Shown here in pieces: positions 8,946-16,581 of a stretch of DNA of 64,000 nucleotides; the stretch's first letter is position 1; every line of letters begins with the position of its first letter. Source of the DNA: Nitrospira sp. bin75. Lineage in GTDB: Bacteria; Nitrospirota; Nitrospiria; Nitrospirales; UBA8639. A model generated the notes under the pieces. The model worked only from the letters and a program-made list of their open reading frames with translations. It was not told where the DNA came from and did not search any database. Position numbers and translations under genes: made by a program. The stretch spans positions 112,721 through 176,720 of the forward strand of contig MPMZ01000001.1 in NCBI GenBank assembly GCA_002238765.1. Direction: 5' to 3'.

Positions 8946-9065
8946 GAGTGCTGCCATACGTGGCGGACGCTGACCCGGCATTGCACGAGGGCAGACCCTA
9001 TGCTATACAGGACGGATGGGCTCGTGTAAGCGTCCATTCCCCTGAACCAATTTTCCCGCATACTT

Positions 9066-11072
9066 GTGATGGACTCCGTCAAGGCCGATTCCAAAGTCTA
9101 CGTCCTGAAGCGTGCTGAGGCACCGCTCAAATCCCTTTCTCGAGATTACGCACAGGAACTCAATCCCCAGCAGCTCGCCGCGGTGGAAGTCGTCGATGGT
9201 CCGGCTCTGGTCATTGCCGGCGCCGGAAGCGGCAAGACCCGGGTTCTCGTCTATCGCGTGGCCAGGCTGATCGACATGGGCGCCGATCCGGCCTCAATCC
9301 TGCTGTTGACGTTCACGCGAAAGGCTGCCCAGGAAATGTTGGGGCGGGTCGGCCTGCTGATCGGTCCGCAGAGCGATCGGGTGATGGGAGGGACGTTTCA
9401 CTCCGTGGCCAACGTGCTGCTCCGGCGCTTTGGACAAACCGTCGGCTTGGATCCGGGATTTACGATTCTGGATCGCGGCGATTCCGAAGACCTGGTCAAC
9501 CTCGTTCGTGTCCAAACGGGTCTCACCGACACCGGCAAGCGTTTCCCGCGTAAGAAGACGATTGTCGACCTGTTCAGCAAATGCGCCAATACCATGCAAT
9601 CGCTCGAAGACGTGCTGTTTTCCGAATATAGTCATTTCGGCGAATATCTCGGTGAGTTGACCACACTGCAGGAAGCGTACGAATCCACCAAGCGCCAGAG
9701 GCAACTGGTCGATTATGATGATCTGCTGACCCGCCTCCGGGATCTGTTGACGGCCGATGAACGGGCCCGGCTGATGATCTCGGAAACCTATCGCTACATG
9801 TTGGTGGACGAATATCAGGATACCAACCGGCTGCAGGCGGACGTGGTGCGGAAACTCGCCGCCACTCATGAGAACGTGATGGTCGTCGGGGATGATTCGC
9901 AATCGATCTATTCGTTCCGTGGCGCCACGTTTCGGAACATCATGGAGTTTCCCGAGTTGTTTCCGGGGACCAACATTTTCAAGCTGGAAGAGAATTACCG
10001 GAGCACGCAATCCATCCTGGCGTTGGCCAACGATATCCTGAAAGGCGCAACGGAAAAATACAGTAAAACGTTGTTTACCCAAAAAGGGGAGGGTGAACGA
10101 CCGGCCCTGGTCCAAACGGTTGGCGAACACCCTCAGTCCCGGTTCGTCGCGCAGAAAGTCCTCGAGTTGCGGGAGGAGGGCGTCCCGTTGGATGACATCG
10201 CGGTCCTGTTTCGCTCCAGTTTTCACGCCTTTGATTTGGAAATCGAGTTGGCCAAGCGGGACATCCCGTTTGTCAAGCGAGGCGGGTTCAAATTTCTTGA
10301 GACCGCGCACGTCAAGGACGTGCTGGCTCATTTGCGCGTCGTGCATAATCCGCTGGATACCGTCAGTTGGCACCGTTCACTGCTGTTGGTCGAGGGGGTG
10401 GGGCAAAAGCGGGCGAGCGATATGATGGCCCAACTCGCGACCAGCGAGGCGCCGTATGAGACGTTACGGCAACGGGGCGGGCGTGCGGCTTTGGGGTTGG
10501 GCAATCTGGCCGCGGCACTGGAATCCGTCGGCGGCGTGGAGGACGGATCGCCTGCCGATCAAGTTAATCGTCTCCTGGAATATTATTATCCGATCCTCAA
10601 AGAGCAGTACGACGACTATCCCAAACGCATCCGGGATTTGGAGCATCTCATGGTGATGGCTGAGCGCTACGGGGCCTTGGACGAATTCCTTGCCGACGTG
10701 ACGCTCGAACCGCCGGACGAAAGCGTGACGGGTATCGAAGCCCCGGACCGCGATGATGAACGGCTCGTGTTATCCACCATCCATTCCGCCAAAGGGCTTG
10801 AGTGGCGATACGTGTTCGTCATCTGGCTGGTCGACGGACGGTTCCCGTCTTCTTATTCATTTCTCACCGAGGAAGAACTTGAAGAGGAACGGCGGTTGCT
10901 GTACGTCGCGGTGACCCGGGCCAAGCAGGGTCTCTACCTGACGTTTCCCGTCCAAGTGTATGATAAAATTACAGGTTCGGTGCTCTCGAAACCGTCGCGA
11001 TTTCTCGATGACGTGCCTGCCTCCCTGGTGGAACCCTGGAGCGTGGTTGAAAATGGTGAACCCTGGAGGTAA
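9066..11072 (+). CDS. UvrD/PcrA/Rep-type superfamily 1A DNA helicase
   Basis: 668 aa with SF1A motifs in order: Q-motif LNPQQLAAV (32-40), Walker A AGAGSGKT (51-58), LTFTRKAAQEM (Ia), VDEYQDTN (II), DDSQSIYSFRGA (III), LEENYRST (IV), LSTIHSAKGLEW (V) and LLYVAVTRAK (VI). ATP-driven 3'-5' unwinding in repair or replication restart is the expected role. The start is GTG (9066) or the adjacent ATG (9069), neither with a clear RBS. It is not adjacent to an OLD gene, so nothing points to a Gabija pair. The next gene starts 6 nt downstream. Confidence 0.93.
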   Translation: MMDSVKADSKVYVLKRAEAPLKSLSRDYAQELNPQQLAAVEVVDGPALVIAGAGSGKTRVLVYRVARLIDMGADPASILLLTFTRKAAQEMLGRVGLLIGPQSDRVMGGTFHSVANVLLRRFGQTVGLDPGFTILDRGDSEDLVNLVRVQTGLTDTGKRFPRKKTIVDLFSKCANTMQSLEDVLFSEYSHFGEYLGELTTLQEAYESTKRQRQLVDYDDLLTRLRDLLTADERARLMISETYRYMLVDEYQDTNRLQADVVRKLAATHENVMVVGDDSQSIYSFRGATFRNIMEFPELFPGTNIFKLEENYRSTQSILALANDILKGATEKYSKTLFTQKGEGERPALVQTVGEHPQSRFVAQKVLELREEGVPLDDIAVLFRSSFHAFDLEIELAKRDIPFVKRGGFKFLETAHVKDVLAHLRVVHNPLDTVSWHRSLLLVEGVGQKRASDMMAQLATSEAPYETLRQRGGRAALGLGNLAAALESVGGVEDGSPADQVNRLLEYYYPILKEQYDDYPKRIRDLEHLMVMAERYGALDEFLADVTLEPPDESVTGIEAPDRDDERLVLSTIHSAKGLEWRYVFVIWLVDGRFPSSYSFLTEEELEEERRLLYVAVTRAKQGLYLTFPVQVYDKITGSVLSKPSRFLDDVPASLVEPWSVVENGEPWR

Positions 11073-11078
11073 ACAGTC

Positions 11079-11969
11079 GTGATGCAGGGAACGATCAAAT
11101 GGGTTGTCGCAATTCTCTTGTTGGGGTGTGTGCTGAGCCTGACCAGGTTTGCACACAGTGCCCAGGGTCCCGACAGGTCCGTCAATACCTGGAGCAACCT
11201 GATTGAACAAGCCGAATCCCTGGGTCTGCCGACGGAGTTCCTCAAGGAGATCGACCCCGATTTTGTCACGGTGACGTTCGAAGACCTGCGGACCTATGCC
11301 GCGGAATATCATCCTGAAGATCATCGCATGATTTTGAACCTGCGGCTGTCGTTCAACAAGGCCGGTGGGGCGCTGATGGATCTGGAGCGCATGACCCATC
11401 ATGATATCAGTCTCCTGTATCATGAACTGCTCCATGCCTACCTGGATTACCTGTTCAATGGACCGGGGCCCGAGACGTTGAGTCCCGAGGCCAATCGCGT
11501 CCTGGCGTTTGCCCGGGAACAGATGAGTTGTCACTACCGTTTCGTGCGCATTAATCCGATCCGCCAGCGTCGGGATATGACGGAAATCCGGTTTCTTTCC
11601 GAAGATGACGCCTGGGAGGTGTTAAACGAAACATGGGCCGTGTTCGTCGGATGGCAGATTTGGACGAAGCTGGAACAGCAGGTCAACGGGATTGGCCCAT
11701 GGACTGCGCCTTTGATTGATGCCTGGGCGGCGTTGCTGTCGAAGGCCAATACGAGCGGGGAATTGCTCGGCTATTACGAACCGGACGACTCGGAGGAACG
11801 CCGGGTGGCGCGCAAACGGTTTATCGCGCCCTCTAACGGGCTGACCCCGGAAGGCGCCGGACTCCTGCTGGGAGTCGTGCTGGAAGAGCCCGATGCCGTC
11901 GTCGATGAGGGAGGCGCAGTCATCAAGGCCACCAAAGACACGACTGCGGAAGCCCTTGCGTGCGACTAG
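11079..11969 (+). CDS. exported protein with HExxH zinc-protease-like motif
   Basis: 296 aa. It starts at GTG 11079 or ATG 11082, with GGAGG upstream. N-terminal signal peptide (WVVAILLLGCVLSLTRFAHS). Residues about 108-116 read YHELLHAYL, an HExxH motif of zinc metallopeptidases. Downstream Glu residues (e.g. LNETWAVFVG) could supply a third ligand, which is not certain. It follows the helicase by 6 nt, so it may be co-transcribed. A periplasmic hydrolase is plausible; no named family recognised. Confidence 0.75.
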   Translation: MMQGTIKWVVAILLLGCVLSLTRFAHSAQGPDRSVNTWSNLIEQAESLGLPTEFLKEIDPDFVTVTFEDLRTYAAEYHPEDHRMILNLRLSFNKAGGALMDLERMTHHDISLLYHELLHAYLDYLFNGPGPETLSPEANRVLAFAREQMSCHYRFVRINPIRQRRDMTEIRFLSEDDAWEVLNETWAVFVGWQIWTKLEQQVNGIGPWTAPLIDAWAALLSKANTSGELLGYYEPDDSEERRVARKRFIAPSNGLTPEGAGLLLGVVLEEPDAVVDEGGAVIKATKDTTAEALACD

Positions 11970-12064
11970 CCGGATGAGTCAGCCCGTCACTCTGGACAAT
12001 CACCATTCAAAGATGCTAGCGTCGCCTCAGGTGTTTCACGTTTGCATTGTACCGAAATTGGGAA

Positions 12065-12140
12065 GCGCCTGTAGCTCAGTGGATAGAGCACTGGCCTCCG
12101 GAGCCAGGTGCCGCAGGTTCAAATCCTGCCAGGCGCGCCA
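12065..12140 (+). tRNA. tRNA-Arg (anticodon CCG)
   Basis: 76 nt with encoded CCA. Acceptor GCGCCTG pairs with CAGGCGC, the D-arm GTAGCTCAGTGGAT is normal, the anticodon stem CTGGC/GCCAG encloses CTCCGGA (anticodon CCG), and the T-loop is GGTTCAAATCC. Confidence 0.97.
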
Positions 12141-12164
12141 TAACAGATATCCCGCCTCTTGCGT

Positions 12165-12240
12165 GGGTCGTTAGCTCAGCTGGTAGAGCAGCTGACTCTT
12201 AATCAGCGGGCCACAGGTTCGATCCCTGTACGACCCACCA
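12165..12240 (+). tRNA. tRNA-Lys (anticodon CTT)
   Basis: 76 nt with encoded CCA. Acceptor GGGTCGT pairs with ACGACCC, anticodon stem GCTGA/TCAGC encloses CTCTTAA (anticodon CTT), and the T-arm reads CAGGTTCGATCCCTG. It lies 24 nt after tRNA-Arg, probably in one transcript. Confidence 0.97.
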
Positions 12241-12321
12241 TTTTTCTTTTATGGCTGGCACAGACGTTAAGGTGAAAAAATATGACATGAATGATCAGCG
12301 AGTTGGTCTCGAATTTCATCC

Positions 12322-12600
12322 GTGATTAAGGGCTTCAAGCATAAGGGACTCCAATGGTTTTTCGAGGCTGGCGACAAGAAGGGCATTCAGCCAAAACATG
12401 CCAATCGGTTGAGGGATATTTTGGCCGCATTGGATGCGGCGACCTCTCCCAAGGATATGGGGGCGCCTAATTTCCGGTTACATCTCTTGGAGCCTCCCGG
12501 TGCGAAGAGGTGGTCTGTCTATGTGGCCAAGAATTGGAGCGTGGACTTTTTGTTTCGCGGCGGGCACGCCGAAGATGTGGATTACGTAGATCATCATTAG
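12322..12600 (+). CDS. higB: HigB-type toxin (RelE/ParE superfamily, plasmid-killer family)
   Basis: 92 aa, GTG start. Family features are IKGFKHKGLQWFFEAGD, KHANRLRDILAALDAA, RLHLLE, WSVYVAKNWSVDFLF and the C-terminal EDVDYVDHH. HigB toxins are ribosome-dependent mRNA endonucleases. The antitoxin gene follows after 9 nt in the toxin-first order typical of higBA. It lies 80 nt downstream of the tRNA genes, a common insertion context. Confidence 0.93.
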   Translation: MIKGFKHKGLQWFFEAGDKKGIQPKHANRLRDILAALDAATSPKDMGAPNFRLHLLEPPGAKRWSVYVAKNWSVDFLFRGGHAEDVDYVDHH

Positions 12601-12609
12601 GAGACAGTC

Positions 12610-12897
12610 ATGAGAATGCACAATCCTCCTCATCCCGGCAGGGTGTTGCTCAGACAGTGGATCGAACCGTTAGGGATTTCCATTACCCGGACGGCCAAGC
12701 ATCTCGGTGTTTCTCGTAAGGCGCTGTCCGAGCTTGTTCACGAGCACAGTGGGGTGAGTCCGGAGATGGCGGTGAGGCTTTCCATTGCGTTCGGGACCAG
12801 TGCAGAGCTATGGATGAATATGCAATCCAGTTATGACTTGTGGCACGCCGAGCAGCACCGAACGGAACTCAAAGTCGAGTCTCTGGTTGCCGGGTAG
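12610..12897 (+). CDS. higA: HigA-type antitoxin (HTH XRE)
   Basis: 95 aa with the family start [20 protein letters not shown]. The XRE helix-turn-helix follows ([20 protein letters not shown]), then [20 protein letters not shown]. It neutralises HigB and normally represses the operon. RBS TTAGGAGA precedes the ATG. It ends just before a strong terminator hairpin. Confidence 0.94.
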   Translation: MRMHNPPHPGRVLLRQWIEPLGISITRTAKHLGVSRKALSELVHEHSGVSPEMAVRLSIAFGTSAELWMNMQSSYDLWHAEQHRTELKVESLVAG

Positions 12898-12911
12898 CGG
12901 AGTGAGACTTC

Positions 12912-12958
12912 GGCAAGCGGGCAGGAAATCCTGCCCGCTTGCCCTGTTCAGTTTTCCC
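12912..12958. terminator. terminator hairpin between convergent higA and TPR genes
   Basis: A perfect 15-bp stem (12912-12926 with 12929-12943) has a minimal loop and is followed on the plus strand by a T-containing tract (CTGTTCAGTTTT). It sits between convergent genes; the T-run is weak on the minus side. Confidence 0.7.
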
Positions 12959-12977
12959 GTAAGGGAAAAACGGTACG

Positions 12978-13370
12978 TCACATGCCTCCCTTGAGCATCT
13001 TGACGTGGCCCAGCAGGATCTTGGAATTCTGAATGTCGGGATTGTCTTTCCCGATGTCTTGAGCCATTTTAAACTCATTGGCCGCTTCCTTGTGCTTATC
13101 CGTCTTGTCCAACGCGAGCGCCAGGTTATAGTGCGCTTCGGCTGACCCCGGATCGGCCTCGACCGCTTTGATAAAGTGACCGAGAGCCACGTCCCAATGC
13201 TCCTGGTTATAGTGCTCGATACCTTCGCTGTTCGCAGGATGGGCTTTTGAGTCAGCGGCGGTCATGAGGGCCGGTGGGCCGGCGGCGACCGCCGTTCCAA
13301 TCCCGAAGCCCAGCATAGTGACAAATGCAATGAAAGAAGCACATAGAATCAGTCTCAAGAAACGTTTCAT
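12978..13370 (-). CDS. exported TPR protein
   Basis: 130 aa from MKRFLRLILCASF, chosen over a longer frame because AAAGGAGGTTTC is correctly spaced before this ATG. Signal peptide (FIAFVTMLGFGIGTAVAAG), then two to three tetratricopeptide repeats (NSEGIEHYNQEHWDVALGHF, AEAHYNLALALDKTDKHKEA). Probably a periplasmic scaffold. It converges on higA and lies downstream of the slp-like gene on the same strand. Confidence 0.82.
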   Translation of the reverse strand: MKRFLRLILCASFIAFVTMLGFGIGTAVAAGPPALMTAADSKAHPANSEGIEHYNQEHWDVALGHFIKAVEADPGSAEAHYNLALALDKTDKHKEAANEFKMAQDIGKDNPDIQNSKILLGHVKMLKGGM

Positions 13371-13484
13371 CACGAAACCTCCTTTTTGAAATTCGAGTGA
13401 ATGGACACAATGTTCTTTCACCGGTTGGTGAAAGAACGCTAACAATCGTTATTTTGATTTAGAGCAGGTTGAGTATCCGGAAGT

Positions 13485-14072
13485 TTACCAAAATCCAAAT
13501 GGAAACGGCCTGTAAATCCCATAATACGGGGCCCAATAAGATCCGGCGTACAAGGGCCCGCCATACCAATAAGGGTACCCGTAATAAGAGGGAAAGCCGT
13601 AGCGTCCGTACCTGGGAGGAAGTTGCATGGCCTCAGGCCAAACTTTGAGGAATTGAATGGTGACCGTCGGATATTTATAGTCCATTTCATCAAGCAATTC
13701 TGTCGTTTCTCCCGTAACCTTCCCGACGACCGTGATTCGGGTTCCATTCGGTACCGTGGCCGGATCCAAAAACTCGGTTTGAAACGCCATAAAGCGTCCC
13801 TGGGACATCGTGCGGTCCATGGCGGGTTGATGATTTTTTATCGTTGGCAACTGCAGGACGGTCAAGCGGGTATGCTCCTTATGGCGCGTGGCATCCAAGA
13901 TTTCACCGGCCAGGACAATGACCTTTCCCAGATGAGACGCGGGCGCTTCTTTGACCTGAGCAAACGAAAGCGTTGGATCAATCTGTTGTTCAATGTCCAA
14001 CGGAAACATCGATTGCCCCGCACAGGCCGGAAGCAATAAGAACGCTACTGGGAGCAATCCAAAACGGGCCAT
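13485..14072 (-). CDS. Slp-family outer-membrane lipoprotein
   Basis: 195 aa from MARFGLLPVAFLLLPACAG, with lipobox LLPAC, so Cys is probably lipidated. The start is set by a GAGGAAAT RBS; an ATG 24 nt upstream lacks one. The body matches Slp lipoproteins (SFAQVKEAPASHLGKVIVLAGEI, TRITVVGKVTG, YPTVTIQFLKVWP). The C-terminus is unusual: a Tyr/Pro/Gly-rich tail (SYYGYPYWYGGPLYAGSYW). Slp is a stress-induced outer-membrane protein in enterobacteria; the role here is unknown. Confidence 0.85.
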   Translation of the reverse strand: MARFGLLPVAFLLLPACAGQSMFPLDIEQQIDPTLSFAQVKEAPASHLGKVIVLAGEILDATRHKEHTRLTVLQLPTIKNHQPAMDRTMSQGRFMAFQTEFLDPATVPNGTRITVVGKVTGETTELLDEMDYKYPTVTIQFLKVWPEAMQLPPRYGRYGFPSYYGYPYWYGGPLYAGSYWAPYYGIYRPFPFGFW

Positions 14073-14317
14073 GGATGATTTCCTCTGCATGAGCACGCAA
14101 CCCCGAACAGAGTTCCTGACCTATACCATTTAGCCTACTCCGTCCGTCTTCTTTTCTCAAGCCCTGAAAGAACGGAGACCGTTTGTCGTTGAGTGGCGAC
14201 AACGATCTTCAGCTCAACAGGGAACGAACAAGGACCAGACAGACCCCAGCGGGAAGGTCCGGTTCCACAAACGGCATTTTTCATATTTTGACGACATGAT
14301 CGATCGGCAAGCGATGG

Positions 14318-15766
14318 TTATCTTGTTGTTGAAGGTACTTTGACCAATGGAATCAGAAACGCCAATGCAATGGCGAGAAATAGGATCGTCATACTCGTTG
14401 CTGCCGGCGAGGTAAAGTTCTCCTTGTAAGCAAATAAGTGGGCAAACGTGGCGATGAGCAGGACGACACCCGTTCCCCGGCGTAACCACAGGCCCAACAA
14501 TTTCCATTGCGGAGCCGTGATGGCGATGAACAGTGCGAGACCGAGACTGAACCAGAACACCGCGGGCAGTGCTGAGGCGGGGATAGTGCCCGTAACACTG
14601 CCAAGCATGGCAAAAGAAAGGGCAAATGGTGTTCCCCAAACTATACTGGTCCAGGCACCTTCAAGCTGGGGAGCAGCCCCAGACTTTTCACGCCGCTTGA
14701 GAAGATAAATTCTGAATCCCGAGGAAATGATATAAGCGAGCGCGACGCCGAAGAGGGTATACGCGGTCTTTACCGGAAGACCGCCGAACGATCCAAAGTG
14801 GAGCGGATAAATTGAGGCGATAACCTGTTGGCTAATTTTCCCATCGGCCATGCCGACGGATCGAACAAACTTTTCCTCTTGGTCGAAATTATAGTATTCG
14901 CCGAAAATGAGACGGCGTGGATGGATCCCAAGGACCTGGAGATGCTGTCCTTTCGTCTTCGGTTCGTGCATGATCACGTAATTGCTCACAATGTCCTGAT
15001 GGGTGGCTTGCATATGGGTCAGCGCCCGGGCAATGCCGGCCAGTGGAGCCGGTTCGTCGTTTTTCTCGGGTTCCTCTCCGAACACGGGAGCAAAAACAGC
15101 CTCAGTATTTCCTTCATGGTCGAGAGTGGCGATGGCAAACGCCGTAATGGTGGTAAGTCCCAATACCGCCCCGGTCAAGGCAATGCTGATGTGAAACGGA
15201 GACGTCCAGACACTCAGGCGATTGTGCAGGTCGGCCTGCGCCAGGCGCTCGGACCCGGAAAACCGGAACGCGAAAGCGTCTCGAAAGATGCTGGGATGAG
15301 CCAGGAAGCCGGAAATAGACGAACCGAGTAGCAACACGCCCAGCATGCCGACGACGGTGAGTCCGATCTTCTCCGGCAAATGCAGGTAATAGTGCAGATC
15401 GAGCACGAACTGCGTCCATGGATGGGCTTCTTCCGTCACGATCGTGCCAGTCCCGTCGGTCAAGACCGCTCTGGTGTCGGTCGTCAGGACGACGCGCGGC
15501 AAATCATCTGTCGGCAATTGAATGAAAAAATGAGATGTCGGCGTGTCTTCGATCGCCAACATGGAAATGGCCGCACGTTCCGCCGCCTTTGGAGAGATGA
15601 ACGCCAATTCAGGCGCTCTGGGTTGCTCCCACCGCTGCAGTTCATGGTTGAAAACAGAAATCGTCCCGCTGACGGTCAAGATATAGAGGAAGGCCGAGGC
15701 GGCGAGACCCAGCGCGGAGTGGCCGGATAATGCTCTCGTGACAAATTTGGGAGACGCCTTTTCCAA
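14318..15766 (-). CDS. PepSY-associated membrane protein (PiuB-like)
   Basis: 482 aa from a TTG start with AAGGAGT upstream. There are four or five TM segments: the first at residues 17-38, a second near 152-175 (VVGMLGVLLLGSSISGFLAH), another around 200-225, and a C-terminal cluster. Periplasmic PepSY-like stretches (ERAAISMLAIEDTPTSHFF, LHFGSFGGL) lie between them. The family accompanies TonB siderophore receptors and is thought to reduce or process imported ferric siderophores. A Fur-box-like site and a receptor gene lie upstream. Confidence 0.88.
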   Translation of the reverse strand: MEKASPKFVTRALSGHSALGLAASAFLYILTVSGTISVFNHELQRWEQPRAPELAFISPKAAERAAISMLAIEDTPTSHFFIQLPTDDLPRVVLTTDTRAVLTDGTGTIVTEEAHPWTQFVLDLHYYLHLPEKIGLTVVGMLGVLLLGSSISGFLAHPSIFRDAFAFRFSGSERLAQADLHNRLSVWTSPFHISIALTGAVLGLTTITAFAIATLDHEGNTEAVFAPVFGEEPEKNDEPAPLAGIARALTHMQATHQDIVSNYVIMHEPKTKGQHLQVLGIHPRRLIFGEYYNFDQEEKFVRSVGMADGKISQQVIASIYPLHFGSFGGLPVKTAYTLFGVALAYIISSGFRIYLLKRREKSGAAPQLEGAWTSIVWGTPFALSFAMLGSVTGTIPASALPAVFWFSLGLALFIAITAPQWKLLGLWLRRGTGVVLLIATFAHLFAYKENFTSPAATSMTILFLAIALAFLIPLVKVPSTTR

Positions 15767-15790
15767 GCGTTACTCCTTCATTTCGAATTC

Positions 15791-16110
15791 CTATGCCACC
15801 CAAGCGAGATGCAGTGCGCTTAAGGCGGCGAAGCAGAAAAGCAGCGTGGCTTTTCGCGCTATCGTCGTGTCGATGACCATCTAGGTGGCAATCGCCGCCC
15901 AGAGTAACGGGGCGAGAAAGAACGTCGTCACAATGCCATTCGCGGTCTCGGCTCCAAAGGATTGAAGCAGTTCGAATACGGACAGCGCCAGGATTATCGC
16001 CACTCCACCCCCGAGCGGAGCAGCCAGAAAAAACGTGAAAAGGTGTTTGGCATAAACGCCGGGCGGCGCTTCATCGAATGCTGGCGACAGTCCTTGGTCT
16101 TGCTTCTTGA
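15791..16110 (-). pseudogene. degenerate small membrane-protein gene next to PepSY (DUF3649-like)
   Basis: Reading leftwards directly after the upstream gene's stop, one frame gives a membrane-protein-like sequence (VYAKHLFTFFLAAPLGGG, IVTTFFLAPLLWAAIA) interrupted by TAG at 15881-15883. The ATG overlapping the upstream stop is in another frame that closes after 14 codons. A third frame supplies a natural-looking C-terminus (FAALSALHLAWVA, stop at 15791-15793). Two or more frameshifts plus a nonsense codon mark a decayed gene. The position between PepSY and another small membrane protein suggests the DUF3649/DUF3325 partners of PiuB loci; that assignment is tentative. Confidence 0.55.
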
Positions 16111-16111
16111 T

Positions 16112-16366
16112 TCATGAAAGCCGAGCACAAGCATTGAAACCGAGCAGGACGATGGCGACACATATGAAAAGAATGGTCCCGAGCGCGATGCCCCAATCTG
16201 CGGCGCGGGTCAAGCTCCATAGTGCCAGACCGACCGCAATAGCCATCCATCCACCTACGATGAAAAGCGAGTGCAGTCGGGTTTTTCTTCGCCAGGCAAA
16301 ACGAAGTAGCGCAATCCCTAGAGCAATACCCAGTGTTCCGATGAGGGCTGGAAGCATCTTCACCAA
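16112..16366 (-). CDS. small membrane protein (possibly DUF3325-type)
   Basis: 84 aa from TTG (81 aa from the ATG at 16357). Three hydrophobic segments (LPALIGTLGIALGIALL, LFIVGGWMAIAVGLALW, IALGTILFICVAIVLLGF) separated by a basic loop (RFAWRRKTRLH). It heads the leftward PepSY unit, about 50 nt from the Fur-box-like site. Layout and GGWxxxAVGLALW pattern resemble DUF3325 proteins, but no RBS is evident. Confidence 0.5.
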   Translation of the reverse strand: MVKMLPALIGTLGIALGIALLRFAWRRKTRLHSLFIVGGWMAIAVGLALWSLTRAADWGIALGTILFICVAIVLLGFNACARLS

Positions 16367-16418
16367 GGAGGAAGGCGATGAAACTATTGCATTAGAATGC
16401 TCGTTCCGCTAGTATAAT

Positions 16419-16433
16419 AGAGAATAATTATCA
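16419..16433. promoter_or_regulatory. Fur-box-like operator between divergent iron-uptake units
   Basis: AGAGAAT-A-ATTATCA matches the 7-1-7 Fur consensus TGATAAT-N-ATTATCA at 12 of 14 positions. It lies between the leftward PepSY unit and the rightward TonB receptor, where an iron-responsive repressor would be expected. No other gene was seen in this 215-bp gap. Confidence 0.6.
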
Positions 16434-16581
16434 ATCGCAATATCATTTTACATGGATTTCAGTGGCATTTCTGAAATTTAAACACGCCAGCCTCCATCAG
16501 CCTCCACCGCCATTCTTTCTAGTTGCATTTTGGTGTTCGTCCGGTGGCGCATCAGTGGGCTGCGTAAAGAGGGAGATTCAT

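Noticed and set aside
9066..11072. UvrD-like helicase as GajB of a Gabija system with the OLD protein
   Set aside because: The two genes are about 45 kb apart and the helicase is of housekeeping PcrA/UvrD length and motif content.
16378..16395. Strong RBS (AAGGAGGAAGG) and ATG on the plus strand in the Fur-box gap
   Set aside because: The frame stops after five codons (MKLLH), so it is not a gene unless a leader peptide.
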